Assembly: GCA_964571815.1 (NCBI GenBank)
Contig: CAZNDN010000016.1
Coordinates: forward strand, 1-50,186
Direction of reading: 5' to 3'
Source: CAZNDN01 sp964571815
Lineage (GTDB): Bacteria > Fibrobacterota > Chitinivibrionia > Chitinivibrionales > WJKA01
DNA: 50,186 bases
This document shows positions 25,866 to 35,547 of the stretch, in pieces. The translations under genes and the position numbers were made by a program. Below the pieces are notes generated by a model that was not told where the DNA came from, did not search any database, and was given only the letters and a program-made list of their open reading frames with translations. Position 1 is the stretch's first letter; each line of letters opens with the position of its first letter.

Positions 25866-27173
25866 ATGTACGATATCTTTTCCTTGCCCGACATAACCTT
25901 CCCCGACGGTTTTCTGTGGGGGAGCGCGACGGCTGGGCACCAGATCGAGGGCGACAATATTCATTCGCAAAAGTGGGAGCAGGAACATGCCGACGGGTGG
26001 GTGTTGTCGGGTAAGGCCTGCGATCACTACCACCGGTTCAGGGAAGATATCGATCTGCTGGTGCGATTCGGTCATCAGGCATTCCGCATGTCCATTGAGT
26101 GGAGCCGGATCGAACCCGAGGAAGGACAATGGGACGAAGAGGCGGTGGCGCACTACGTGCAGGTACTGGAACTGTTGAAAGAATCGGGAATCAAGGTCTT
26201 CCTGACGCTGCATCACTTCACGCATCCCGCCTGGTTCGAACGGAAGGGGGGATTTGCCGCCCCCGAAAACCTCCCGTACTTCCTGCGGTATGTTGATTTC
26301 ATTGTGCCCAGGGTGTTCCGGTACGTTGATTCGTGGAACGTTATCAACGAATTCAACAAGCATGGTGATCGGCACGATGCCTCGTTCAAGTTCACGATGC
26401 TTCGAGCGCATGCGGGAGCCTTTCATCGGATAAAGCAGTACGGCGATACCCCGGTGAGCACCGCCCACGCAGCGTGTTCGTACGTTCCGTTTCGGTTCAG
26501 GGACCGGGGCGATAATGCCATGGCCGACTATCTCGACTTCACCAGTCATGAGTTTTTCTTCCACGCCCTGCGGACCGGCGAGCTTGTCTACCCATTCACC
26601 GACGCGCGGTTTGACCCCGAGCTGAAAGGCGCGATCGACTACTGGGCGATCAACTACTACACCAGGGATCTTGTCGATTCGCGCAAGGCCGGGGGGCGCG
26701 GCCGCTTCGCTCACAAGACACTGCGGATGATCGATATGGATTTCTATCTCGAAGAGATGTACCCGGAAGGGTTGATTACGCAATTGGAGCGAGTCAACGA
26801 CCTGCCGGTCTACATCACGGAAAACGGCTGCTGCTGTAACGACGACCGGTTCCGCATCGTCTATATCGCCCTTCACCTCTGTGCGCTCAAGGAAGCGATC
26901 GACCGGGGAGTCGATGTGCGGGGGTATTTCTACTGGTCGCTGCTGGACAACTACGAATGGGGGTCGTTTATTCCCCGGTTCGGACTCATAGACGTCGATT
27001 TCGAGACCTTCGTTCGCACACCGAAACCGAGCGCATCGTTGTATCGCGATATTATCAGAAAAAACGGTGTGTCTCGAAGTATGCTCCAGGAGTACCTCTC
27101 CGAACTGCCGTCATTGAAAAACGGAAAAGGGAATATACGGCCGGAGACACGGCCGGCTATCTGCCGTCAGTAA
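25866..27173 (+). CDS. GH1 family beta-glycosidase
   Basis: Retaining beta-glycosidase (beta-glucosidase/galactosidase/fucosidase range) of 435 residues. The nucleophile is in ITENG (Glu319), and the acid/base is in WNVINEF (Glu162), where family members normally read NEP; here proline is replaced by phenylalanine. Other marks are FLWGSATAGHQIEG at the N terminus, RMSIEWSRIEPEEG and the aglycone-pocket SLLDNYEWG. There is no signal peptide, so it is cytoplasmic and cleaves imported oligosaccharides. ATG 25866 has GGGAG seven bases upstream. It is divergent from the GntR/LacI-hybrid regulator, the usual placement of a sugar-controlled gene. Confidence 0.92.
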   Translation: MYDIFSLPDITFPDGFLWGSATAGHQIEGDNIHSQKWEQEHADGWVLSGKACDHYHRFREDIDLLVRFGHQAFRMSIEWSRIEPEEGQWDEEAVAHYVQVLELLKESGIKVFLTLHHFTHPAWFERKGGFAAPENLPYFLRYVDFIVPRVFRYVDSWNVINEFNKHGDRHDASFKFTMLRAHAGAFHRIKQYGDTPVSTAHAACSYVPFRFRDRGDNAMADYLDFTSHEFFFHALRTGELVYPFTDARFDPELKGAIDYWAINYYTRDLVDSRKAGGRGRFAHKTLRMIDMDFYLEEMYPEGLITQLERVNDLPVYITENGCCCNDDRFRIVYIALHLCALKEAIDRGVDVRGYFYWSLLDNYEWGSFIPRFGLIDVDFETFVRTPKPSASLYRDIIRKNGVSRSMLQEYLSELPSLKNGKGNIRPETRPAICRQ

Positions 27174-27174
27174 C

Positions 27175-27208
27175 TATATATCTGAATACTACGGTACCAG
27201 TTTTCCTT
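27175..27208 (+). promoter_or_regulatory. 34-base element shared with the beta-helix gene promoter
   Basis: Lies 165 bases before the first HzsA-like gene. Without gaps it matches 30361-30394 at 20 of the first 25 bases (common core TATATAYCTGAAWACTA, then TACCA). Its right half reads TACCAGTTTT, not TACCANAATA. Probable promoter/operator region. Confidence 0.4.
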
Positions 27209-27372
27209 TCCGATTCTGTCGTTCTTCTTTAGCTTGCTTGTCATACGGTCCTTCGCAGTGCCGTACGCGGGCATTGTCGTCGGCATTGTTTCCCGGCCCG
27301 AATCCGACAGTGAATGGCCGAATATGGGAATGAACAGGAAGTCCCGGCGACCACCCCAAAACGAGGGAATTC

Positions 27373-30318
27373 ATGATGAAAAACGGAACCCGCCTCTTAC
27401 CATGCGTAATCGCGGTACTTGCAGTCCTCGTTTCATCGACATTCATTCCCTGCCGTGCGGTCATTGCACCGAAAGCCGTCTACGACAGGTTCAACGATCT
27501 GGTATTTGACCGCATTCAGGAGATATGTGATGCGGGGGGTACGTTGAATCAGCGGTTTGCCAGTGATGGGGGTGGTCATGACATGACCCCCAAGGGGGAA
27601 CATACCTGGGACATCTACCTTATCGACGGTTACTGTCATGACGAGCAGGCCCTTATCCACGAAAGTGATTCCGATGCGTTGGCTGTAGTGCTCCGACGAA
27701 CCGAGGCGCTTCTGAATCACCTGAAGGTCATGCCCGGTGCCCCTGATGTGAATGCCCTTGAGCAGGAGTTTGTTTCTCTCAAGACGCAGAGTGCCGGTGT
27801 GTCGCCTTCAAACACGGGCGCCCGCAGGACCTTGTACGACAAGGTGTGTGACGTCAGACGGAAGATAGCATTCGCCAACCCGCTTCTCTCCACTATTAAC
27901 AAACTGGTATTCCTGGAGTACGATCCGATTTGGAGTCCCCACATTCACATGTGCGACCAGTACTTCGGGTGCAATGCCGTGGGCGGCGGTGGTTTGTATG
28001 TTCTTGACGACCCCTTTGGCCCCAATCCGCAACGCAGAGAATTGCCGGCCGGCCCGGTGGAATCGGGTGCTTTGGCCGGTACCGATTTGCGAGGCGGAGG
28101 ATTTCTGTCGCCTGAGGTTTCATACGACGGCACGGAAGTCTATTTCGCCTGGACCCAGGCCGGCGACAATTGCAAGGAAGGCTGGAATAACTCGAATACC
28201 TACGACATATTCAAGGTACACAGTGACGGCACGGGTCTTGTCCAGTTGACCGGTGGGAACGGCGGCGCTTTCTGGAACGATTTCGATCCCTGTGCACTGC
28301 CGGGCGGGAGAGTTGCTTTCATATCGGAGCGAAGAACCGGATCCCTGTTGACTTTCGGGAGGTGTCACGGGGGGCGTGATGTTCCGGCATATACCTTATT
28401 CTCCATGAAACCCGACGGAAGCGACATGTATCCCATAGCCTATCATGAGACAAACCAGTGGCACCCGAGTGTCGACAACAACGGCATGATTGTATTCACC
28501 CAGTGGGACTATGTGGACCGCGGCTCCAACGAGGCGCATCATCTGTGGACCTGCTATCCGGACGGGCGTGATCCCCGCGCTCCGCACGGCAACTACGACC
28601 ACCCCTGGGGGGACCATCGTACACCGTACAACAAATCTCCCATTGTAAAGGGACAGGAAAACGGTGGATTCCATCCGTCCAAAGGAGGCTCATGCCTTCA
28701 TCCGTGGGGCGAATGGAACATCAGAGGGATTCCCGGATCACATAAATATATTGCCACGGCCGCCCCGCATCACGGCGTTGCCTTCGGCTCACTGGTGCTT
28801 ATCGATACGCGCATTGAGGATGACGGTATGATGTCGCAGGTCAGGCGCGTTACGCCGAACTGTCTGTTTCCCGAGGCCGAACGTGATGAAGCCAACAACC
28901 CTTTTTACAAAGAACTCGGCCTGCCGCATGGATGGCATATGAACATGAGGGACTACTATCACAACGGCAAGTACGGGACGGCGTGGCCGCTGAACGAGGA
29001 TTTTTATATCTGCAACTACTGGAAGCACCTCATTCTCCTCGACCGCTACGGCAACAAGGAGGTGCTGTATACGCTCGACTGGGACAACACCGATGATTTC
29101 AGGGTGGGATACCGTCCTGTCGATCCGATTCCTCTTCATCCTCGTGAGAAACCGCCGGTTTTGGCACAGCGGACATTCGACGGAGAGGACATGCCCGACA
29201 AACACCCCCGGGCAACCATTTCAATCCAGAATATCTACGAGACCTATCCTGTTCCCTGGCCCGAGGGCGTGGTGGAAGAGAAAAAGATCAAGTGGATGCG
29301 TATCGTCCAGTTTATCCCGAAAACAACACCGGGGGAAAACAATCCGAGAGTCGGCAACTACGACATGGCCACCTGCCGCATGTCGCTGGGTATCGTACCC
29401 GTGGAAGACGACGGGAGTGTCTACTGCAACGCGCCTGTCAACAAGCCCATCTATTTTCAGGCCCTCGACCGGAATCAGATGGCGATTCAGTCCATGCGGT
29501 CCCTGACCTACGTCCACACGGGAGAGCAGTTGAGCTGCGTGGGGTGTCATGAAAGCAAATGGAAAGCGATCCCGCCGCTTACATCGACCCCCATAGCCTT
29601 CCAACGGGCCCCCTCGCCCATCGAGGAAGAGTTCCCCGGTCACCACAGCGAACCCACGAAGGGGGCGATCCCGTTTAACTATCACCTCCTGGCAAAACCG
29701 GCGCTGCAGCGGGCGGGTTATGGTGGAGAATACAAGCATTGCTGGGCGCCGGGCGGCGGCTCGCGATCCATACCCGGGCACGTGGGCGCCCACAAGTCGA
29801 GAATAGGGACCGACCTGGTCGGGAAATATACGAGCGGTGCAATCAACGAAGAGGACTTCCACCGCATTGTCATGTGGCTCGACCTCAACGCCAATGAACT
29901 GGGGTGGGATCACGATGTCGAAGCACAAAAAGCCGGTCAGGTTGTCTGGCCGGAAATCGATGTTGACCGGGATAATGTGCTCGGCACCGAGCACTGGCTG
30001 CCGGCGCCGGAGTCGCTCCAGACCTCGGCGCGTTTTCCCGGCCACGGCGGATTCCCGACCTCGCACAGGGTGAAGAAACACGCACCGATAGAAATTATCC
30101 GGACGGGGTCGGCACTTCGGATATCCGCCCCCGCGGTCGGCGCACTCCCGGTCGAAATCTGGGATGCGCGAGGCAGCATGGTGTTTCGACGGACGTACGG
30201 GTTTGCGGACGGCTCGATACGGGTTCCGCTCTCGTCCCTTCCACAGGGTATCTATGTCGTACGCGTTGCCGCTCCAGCCGTCACGACAACCACCCGGACC
30301 ATTTCGACGCTACGGTAA
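27373..30318 (+). CDS. secreted HzsA-related protein with one CxxCH heme motif and C-terminal sorting tail
   Basis: 981-residue exported protein related to the hydrazine synthase alpha-subunit family (HzsA-like), which is common in glycan-degrading bacteria that do not make hydrazine. Seen: signal peptide (LLPCVIAVLAVLVSSTF), an N-terminal helical part, propeller blades of PD40 type, then the diagnostic CRMSLGIVPVEDDGSVYC, NKPIYFQALD and YVHTGEQLSCVGCHESKW. The c-heme motif is at Cys722-Cys725-His726. The second heme motif, present in its paralogue at 35641, is absent: the aligned region reads RAGYGGEYKHC. The tail (VEIWDARGSMVFRRTY ... GIYVVRV) is of the sorting type. Its role is unknown; a redox or binding role on polysaccharide is a guess. 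Confidence 0.82.
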   Translation: MMKNGTRLLPCVIAVLAVLVSSTFIPCRAVIAPKAVYDRFNDLVFDRIQEICDAGGTLNQRFASDGGGHDMTPKGEHTWDIYLIDGYCHDEQALIHESDSDALAVVLRRTEALLNHLKVMPGAPDVNALEQEFVSLKTQSAGVSPSNTGARRTLYDKVCDVRRKIAFANPLLSTINKLVFLEYDPIWSPHIHMCDQYFGCNAVGGGGLYVLDDPFGPNPQRRELPAGPVESGALAGTDLRGGGFLSPEVSYDGTEVYFAWTQAGDNCKEGWNNSNTYDIFKVHSDGTGLVQLTGGNGGAFWNDFDPCALPGGRVAFISERRTGSLLTFGRCHGGRDVPAYTLFSMKPDGSDMYPIAYHETNQWHPSVDNNGMIVFTQWDYVDRGSNEAHHLWTCYPDGRDPRAPHGNYDHPWGDHRTPYNKSPIVKGQENGGFHPSKGGSCLHPWGEWNIRGIPGSHKYIATAAPHHGVAFGSLVLIDTRIEDDGMMSQVRRVTPNCLFPEAERDEANNPFYKELGLPHGWHMNMRDYYHNGKYGTAWPLNEDFYICNYWKHLILLDRYGNKEVLYTLDWDNTDDFRVGYRPVDPIPLHPREKPPVLAQRTFDGEDMPDKHPRATISIQNIYETYPVPWPEGVVEEKKIKWMRIVQFIPKTTPGENNPRVGNYDMATCRMSLGIVPVEDDGSVYCNAPVNKPIYFQALDRNQMAIQSMRSLTYVHTGEQLSCVGCHESKWKAIPPLTSTPIAFQRAPSPIEEEFPGHHSEPTKGAIPFNYHLLAKPALQRAGYGGEYKHCWAPGGGSRSIPGHVGAHKSRIGTDLVGKYTSGAINEEDFHRIVMWLDLNANELGWDHDVEAQKAGQVVWPEIDVDRDNVLGTEHWLPAPESLQTSARFPGHGGFPTSHRVKKHAPIEIIRTGSALRISAPAVGALPVEIWDARGSMVFRRTYGFADGSIRVPLSSLPQGIYVVRVAAPAVTTTTRTISTLR

Positions 30319-30360
30319 GCGATCCGAACTCAGCAAGGAATCCCGGAGGTAACCGTCAAG

Positions 30361-30394
30361 TATATACCTGAAAACTATAATACCATAATATCCT
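30361..30394 (+). promoter_or_regulatory. promoter/operator element with TATAAT and TACCATAATA
   Basis: About 72 bases before the beta-helix gene. It contains a consensus -10 box (TATAAT, 30376-30381) overlapping TACCATAATA (30381-30390), the element also found at 25723 and 35548, and it aligns without gaps to 27175-27208. An operator over the -10 box would suit a repressor. Confidence 0.45.
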
Positions 30395-30465
30395 GCCCTG
30401 ACTTCCGCCTTTCACTACTTTGATCCATTGAAGCACCGTTTCTTTACTCTATGCAGGAGGTCTCC

Positions 30466-32838
30466 ATGCTCGCCGGCTCAATTGGTTACGTATCCCGATA
30501 CGCGCTTTTCATCGGAACGCTTCTTCTCTCCACGGGTTTTGCCGCACAGCACGTGTATGTATCACCGGATGGCGACGACAATGCCGCCGGTACCAAGCAG
30601 GCACCCCTGAAAACCCTGCATGCGGCACGAGATAAAGTCCGTGAGATCAACGACGGGACCGAGGATATTGTCGTCTATCTGCGCGGCAATGTCGACGGCG
30701 GATATCACTTTCTCGACTCAACCCTCACGCTTGATCAACGCGACGGGGGAAAGAACGGGAAAACCGTCACCTACGCCGCCTGTCCCGATGACAGGGAAAT
30801 GCCTGTTGTCAGCGGCGGCATTCGAATCGGCAACTGGACTCTCCATGACCAGGCAAAGAACATCTGGAAGGCATCCCCCCCGGTACCGGTCAACAAAAAG
30901 ATTCGAAACCTGACCGTCGATCACTTTCCCGCGGTCAGGGCACTGGGACAGCGGTTTGTCCAGGGTGAGGCGTGGGGAGAGTATGCCGACGGGACCGAGG
31001 GGTTTTTCGTGGGGAATGAGAAAGGTTTGTGGGAAGAGAAGGGGCCGTTTTCAGTCGACCTTCACAATCCCCGCGACGTCGAACTTTACAAGCAGGACAC
31101 GTGGCTCTCACAGCAGTGGTGTGTGGAGGAGCAGTTAACCACGGGGGAACATGCGAAAATCAAAATGCAGCAGCCGATGTGGCGCGTTGCACAGTACAAG
31201 GCCGGGACTCACGGAGAGGGTGCCGAGCTGTTGTTTGAGAATGACCTGTCCTTCCTTGATTTCGAGAATGAATTTTACTACGACCGCCCGAATCAAACGC
31301 TGTACTATATCCCCCGGGAGGGTGTCGATTTGAACACCGCCGTGGTTATCGCCCCGCGTGTCGAGCGGCTGGTGGCCATCCAGGGAGCATCACCATCCGA
31401 GCGCATAGAGAATGTCGCCCTCCGGGGTATCGCATTCCACGACGATTCCTATCTCCTCTCGAAAGTAGAGGACTCCTACGGCTATATCGGCGTGCAGAGT
31501 ATCACGGCATTTGTGCGGCCGGTTGAAGGTGAAAACTGGAAAAACGACGAGGTTGAGTACTGGATGGGGCAGATGCAGATACAATCGGCGATCGAGGCGC
31601 TTTTTGCCGACGGGATAACCATTCGAGGCTGCCGGTTCGAGTACCTGGGAGGCGGTGGCGTCAATTTCATGAACGATGTACACAACAGTACAATAGACCG
31701 GTGTATCTTCCGCTGGACCGGCAGTCACGCGATAAATGTCGGCCACGACGAGCACTGCGACCCCACGAACTGCTATGATCAGCCTTTGTACCCCTTCCCG
31801 CCCGATCCCGCGTACATCCGGACCTGCACCAACATCACGATCTCCAACAACATTACCCGCAACGTCTCATGGCAGTTCACGCACGCCCCCACCATTATGG
31901 TCTACTTCGTCGACGGGCTCGACCTGCTGCACAACGATCTGGGTCCGTGCGGGTTCAACAATGTATCGCTCGGTTGGGGCTGGAGCCGCTGCGACCAGAC
32001 CAACGAGCACCGGAACAATTACGCCGCGCACAATGTGATCTGGACCGGGTGCAGGCACCACGGCGATTGTGGAACATTCTATACGCTCGGCGATCAGCGC
32101 GGCTTTGTCGCTGAAGAGAATTTTTTCCCCGGAGAATGGGAGCCGACCATGCTCACGGCGTCGCGATTCAGCATGAAGTATCGGCAGCAGGCCGAGCCGG
32201 ACATGTGGATGTATCACCACCTCACCAACAGAATTTCTCAGGGTTTCTATCCCGATGCCGGTACGGTGAATGTCACGTACAAGAACACGGTCTATGAAGG
32301 GTACTACAAAATAGCCTCGTCGTGGACCGGCAAAGACCGGAATATCGTGGTCGACGGCGGATGGCGGCCGTCCGACTCGAAGGAGAGCGATTGCGATAAC
32401 CTCTTTACCTGCAAGAACGTTACAACCTATGAGCGCGGCAATCGCCCGCCCGAGGCCCAGGCAGTTGTCGACCGGGCCGGGCCGGAGGATAAATCGCTCT
32501 ACGATGCACTCGACTGGGTGCCCGGTGAGCCAAGCCCGGTGCCTGCGCGCCAACCGAAGTACGGTACGGCCCGTTCCGGCAAGCTCGAGACAAGCATTAT
32601 CGCCGGGGCCCGGCCCTCCGTCGTGCTGCGGACGCCCGCCCGCCGGCACGTCACGGTTACCCTGCATGACGCGGCGGGACGGCTCTGCCTGAGCCTGCTC
32701 GACGGCTGGATCGACAAGGGTGCGCACCGGTTCGCACTTGCCCCCCGCACGGCGGCAACGGAGAGGCGCGGATGGTACGTGGTGAGAATTCGCACGGCCA
32801 ACGGGGTCATTTCAACGCCGATTGTTGTCACCCGGTAA
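30466..32838 (+). CDS. secreted right-handed beta-helix protein, GH141-like, with C-terminal sorting tail
   Basis: 790-residue exported protein. After a signal peptide (ALFIGTLLLSTGFAAQ) comes the opening typical of GH141-like beta-helix enzymes: YVSPDGDDNAAGTKQAPLKT, IVVYLRGN, LTLDQRDGGKNGKTVTYAAC and PVVSGGIRIGNW. Beta-helix rungs follow (GITIRGCRFEYLGGGGVNFM, STIDRCIFRWTGSHAINVG). The end is a sorting-type tail (VTLHDAAGRLCLSLLDG ... GWYVVRI). GH141 members include alpha-L-fucosidase and xylanase; a lyase or binding role is also possible. ATG 30466 is chosen because AGGAGGT lies five bases before it; an ATG 15 bases earlier is weaker. Next gene follows at 38 bases. Confidence 0.78.
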   Translation: MLAGSIGYVSRYALFIGTLLLSTGFAAQHVYVSPDGDDNAAGTKQAPLKTLHAARDKVREINDGTEDIVVYLRGNVDGGYHFLDSTLTLDQRDGGKNGKTVTYAACPDDREMPVVSGGIRIGNWTLHDQAKNIWKASPPVPVNKKIRNLTVDHFPAVRALGQRFVQGEAWGEYADGTEGFFVGNEKGLWEEKGPFSVDLHNPRDVELYKQDTWLSQQWCVEEQLTTGEHAKIKMQQPMWRVAQYKAGTHGEGAELLFENDLSFLDFENEFYYDRPNQTLYYIPREGVDLNTAVVIAPRVERLVAIQGASPSERIENVALRGIAFHDDSYLLSKVEDSYGYIGVQSITAFVRPVEGENWKNDEVEYWMGQMQIQSAIEALFADGITIRGCRFEYLGGGGVNFMNDVHNSTIDRCIFRWTGSHAINVGHDEHCDPTNCYDQPLYPFPPDPAYIRTCTNITISNNITRNVSWQFTHAPTIMVYFVDGLDLLHNDLGPCGFNNVSLGWGWSRCDQTNEHRNNYAAHNVIWTGCRHHGDCGTFYTLGDQRGFVAEENFFPGEWEPTMLTASRFSMKYRQQAEPDMWMYHHLTNRISQGFYPDAGTVNVTYKNTVYEGYYKIASSWTGKDRNIVVDGGWRPSDSKESDCDNLFTCKNVTTYERGNRPPEAQAVVDRAGPEDKSLYDALDWVPGEPSPVPARQPKYGTARSGKLETSIIAGARPSVVLRTPARRHVTVTLHDAAGRLCLSLLDGWIDKGAHRFALAPRTAATERRGWYVVRIRTANGVISTPIVVTR

Positions 32839-32876
32839 CCTTCATTGATTGAGGCTCCACAGGAAGGAAGACAACT

Positions 32877-34940
32877 TTGGTCACACACCGATTCGCACTC
32901 CCTCTATTCGCCGCGACACTTGCTGTTTCATTCAGCAACCTGTCTGCCTACGAGGAATACACCTTCGAAGGGTATGGCTTTTTCTTCTACGCGAATAACT
33001 ACAAGGATTCGACCAACTGCCATGCCCGCGACGGAATATGGCGGGTAGATCTCAAGACCGGTGAGGAAAAGCAGCTTCTCGGCGACAACAGCGGACGCTT
33101 CATGATCGAGAAATGCGCGTTGAGCTATCACGGGAAGCAACTCGTGTTCAAGGCAAAAAGCGTGGGCAACGGAATCATCAACAACGACGGTACCGGTTAC
33201 GCCAAGCTTCCCGCCTCCATACCCCTCTCTCCGTATCCTCCACTGTATCCGATATACTGGTCGAAACAAGGCTACTATGTAATTGATCACGACAAGCTTC
33301 GCCGCTACGATATTCATACCGGGGAGTATGAAGAGCTTGCATTCCCTCCCCTTGTCGGCGGTGGCGCGAATGGGTCTTACGGCTGCCAGCCGTCCGGCGA
33401 CGGGAGCCGGGTCTGGACCCGGGCGGGGCAGACCATGATTTCGTGGGGAGGTAAGAACTACGGTCCGCCGACGAGCCAGACGTACTACTTTCTGACCGAC
33501 GACGGCCGGCCATCCCGCATGTTTTCACGCAACCGCTGGGGTCATGGCGAGACGATCACGCTTGACGGCGCTCACATGCTCTTTCAGAATTTCGGCCACA
33601 ACGGTATGTGGGTGACGCGGTTCGAGGACGGACAGCATATCGGCGATACTTTCTATGAGTCCTTTCCCCAGTTCGAACCGGACTACGAAACGGCATGCGG
33701 GGCACTCGCCGAGGGATTTCGAAGGATCAACCGCATAGCGAACAGTAATGTGTGGATTTTCAAGTACATTCACCCCGGCAAGGGGCCGAATTACCGAGAC
33801 CAGGACCCGGGCTGCTATTTCAATACGGTCTGGAACTGGCGGACCAATGAGCATATCAAGATTCACGGGCCCGAAGACGGCACCTGGCTGTCGCGATGCA
33901 ACAGTGAAAATACGGTTCTTTGTGCCGGAATCTGGAAGGGCTACGACCTGCCCGACCTCGAGGAGCAATCGGCCTATCTTGTGCCCTATCGGGAGAATGT
34001 GACATTCCATACCGCCCGCAAAAGCACGCCCATGAAAAGGAGCGTCCGCATAGGTAATATCGACGACCATCACCTGGAGGGTGTAACACTTGTCGCTGAT
34101 CCGCCGGATGCCGCGGCCTGGCTTACGGCGCAACCAGGTATTGACAACAACTCCTCCATCAGCGTAACCCTCGAAGTCGATCCGACCGCACTCACCGAAG
34201 AGCACCAAAGAGCAACAATCACGGTAGGCGCAACATCCGCCCGGAATACCGCCTCATTCACGGTTCACGCAGACAACACCATGCTTCCCCGGCCGGCCGA
34301 TTTTGTGGTGTTCCACGCCAATCTGAGCGATTCGTTTGCGTACCCTGAAATCACGTGGAAGGATGTCGCGGAGGGCGAAGACGGGTATATTGTCGAGTAC
34401 TTCACGTACCACATGTTCAACAAACAATGGAGGGTGGTCGACACGCTTCCCGCCAATACGAATCGTTACATCTCACCGTTGACCGATTACATTGGTGAGT
34501 ACAAGGACGGGCAATACCGGATTCGCGCCTATACCAGCGACGGTTTGTTCTCTCCCTACTCCGAGGAAGGGGGATTCGGCGTGCCTCCCGACAGTCTGGT
34601 TCCTCCGCCGCCGGAGCGAATCGTTGAACCGTGGGAAGCGGGGGATGCCCCGTCTGCAACAGACCGCGGATCCGGTTGGCCCGTCCCCGCTGCCGGGCGG
34701 TTTCCGACCGTGTCTTCCGCCAACGGTACGGTGTGTATCCGTCCGGGGAAGGTCGCCGGCGGAGGGTACGTGGAAGTGATGCTGCCCGACGGGCGCTGTG
34801 TGGCACGGGAATCCTTTGGGCGTTTCGCGGAGAAAACAACGATTGCACTTCCGGACCGGGCAGCGGGAGTGTATCTGGTGCGGGTTGTCGGGAGTCAGGG
34901 CAAGGCACCGTCGGTGCGATGCCTGCTTGCCGTCAGGTGA
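32877..34940 (+). CDS. secreted PD40 propeller protein with FN3-like domain and sorting tail
   Basis: 687-residue exported protein of the same paralogous group as the propeller genes at 18630, 20431 and 45815. A signal peptide (FALPLFAATLAVSFSNLSA) precedes PD40-type blades (GIWRVDLKTGEEKQLLG; CQPSGDGSRVWTRAGQ). A beta-sandwich follows, then an FN3-like domain at about 478-570 (ADFVVFHANLSDSF ... YRIRAYTSDGLFSPYSEEGG). The tail (VEVMLPDGRCVARESFG ... GVYLVRVVG) is of the sorting type. The start is a TTG at 32877, supported by AGGAAGGAAG six bases upstream and by the signal peptide directly after it. Probably co-transcribed with the beta-helix gene. Confidence 0.78.
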   Translation: MVTHRFALPLFAATLAVSFSNLSAYEEYTFEGYGFFFYANNYKDSTNCHARDGIWRVDLKTGEEKQLLGDNSGRFMIEKCALSYHGKQLVFKAKSVGNGIINNDGTGYAKLPASIPLSPYPPLYPIYWSKQGYYVIDHDKLRRYDIHTGEYEELAFPPLVGGGANGSYGCQPSGDGSRVWTRAGQTMISWGGKNYGPPTSQTYYFLTDDGRPSRMFSRNRWGHGETITLDGAHMLFQNFGHNGMWVTRFEDGQHIGDTFYESFPQFEPDYETACGALAEGFRRINRIANSNVWIFKYIHPGKGPNYRDQDPGCYFNTVWNWRTNEHIKIHGPEDGTWLSRCNSENTVLCAGIWKGYDLPDLEEQSAYLVPYRENVTFHTARKSTPMKRSVRIGNIDDHHLEGVTLVADPPDAAAWLTAQPGIDNNSSISVTLEVDPTALTEEHQRATITVGATSARNTASFTVHADNTMLPRPADFVVFHANLSDSFAYPEITWKDVAEGEDGYIVEYFTYHMFNKQWRVVDTLPANTNRYISPLTDYIGEYKDGQYRIRAYTSDGLFSPYSEEGGFGVPPDSLVPPPPERIVEPWEAGDAPSATDRGSGWPVPAAGRFPTVSSANGTVCIRPGKVAGGGYVEVMLPDGRCVARESFGRFAEKTTIALPDRAAGVYLVRVVGSQGKAPSVRCLLAVR

Positions 34941-35021
34941 TTCTCCCCGGGAATCGGGAACGAGTAGTGTATGTCTCGCATTCTGATTTTGTGAGGAGTT
35001 GTTGCGGTAAACTTCCTGAGC

Positions 35022-35100
35022 AATTCGCTGAGGATATTGCTTTTCGATGCGGACTGAACAGCGCGGTCCGTTTCGGCGGGTATTTCCGAAGCTTGCCGTA
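35022..35100 (+). pseudogene. remnant of an AraC-family HTH domain
   Basis: The plus-strand translation reads DIAFRCGLNSAVRFGGYF, against EIAFRCGFNSAAYFCRYF in the intact AraC gene (residues in the second HTH helix pair). DNA identity is also visible (TTTCGATGCGGA, then AACAGCGC). A further fragment near 35168-35265 (LLKLRR ... LPCKE) recalls LLKLRLHH ... LSCKE, more weakly. The flanks contain stops in the frames needed for a full gene. Confidence 0.6.
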
Positions 35101-35338
35101 CTACCGATACCTGCCGTCTTCCTGTCTTGTTTTCCTGGCGGCATTCTCCAGAACACGAATGCACATTTGCTTGCTGAAATTGCGCCGCGGCAACACAACA
35201 TTCAGCAGATACGGATGGAACTTGAATGCCTTTCGCACCATGGGGAACCTTCCCTGTAAGGAAAGTAGATCATCACGGTGCCGGCGATCTCTTCGACTCG
35301 TGTATCGGACCGCCGTCTTTACCATGGTTCGCTTCCCC

Positions 35339-35455
35339 TCATCGCGACCGCCACAATTGGCCCCGCTGACCTTGAGCACCCGTGACGGTGTAAAGGATCG
35401 TTGCATCTCGAACATTGATGCCCGCGGTGGATTGCAGGTAGAGAAGATAACCATG
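35339..35455 (-). pseudogene. remnant 3' end of a PD40-propeller gene
   Basis: The minus-strand frame ending in TGA at 35339 reads NVRDATILYTVTGAQGQ, closely matching the C terminus of the intact propeller protein at 45815 (NGRNATLLYTVKGSQGA). The DNA block GACGGTGTAAAGGA is identical in both. The frame closes with a stop some 40 codons upstream, so only the tail survives. Confidence 0.6.
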
Positions 35456-35547
35456 TTGCAGTCAGTGCATCATTCGTAATCGTGACAGAGGTTCTCTCCC
35501 TCCCCCGGGAGCAGTGAAAGGTTCATGAGCTGCTCTATACACCGTAA

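Noticed and set aside
34473..35201. Minus-strand frame of 242 codons over the propeller tail and remnant region
   Set aside because: It crosses the end of a real gene and the AraC remnant; arginine- and cysteine-rich noise.
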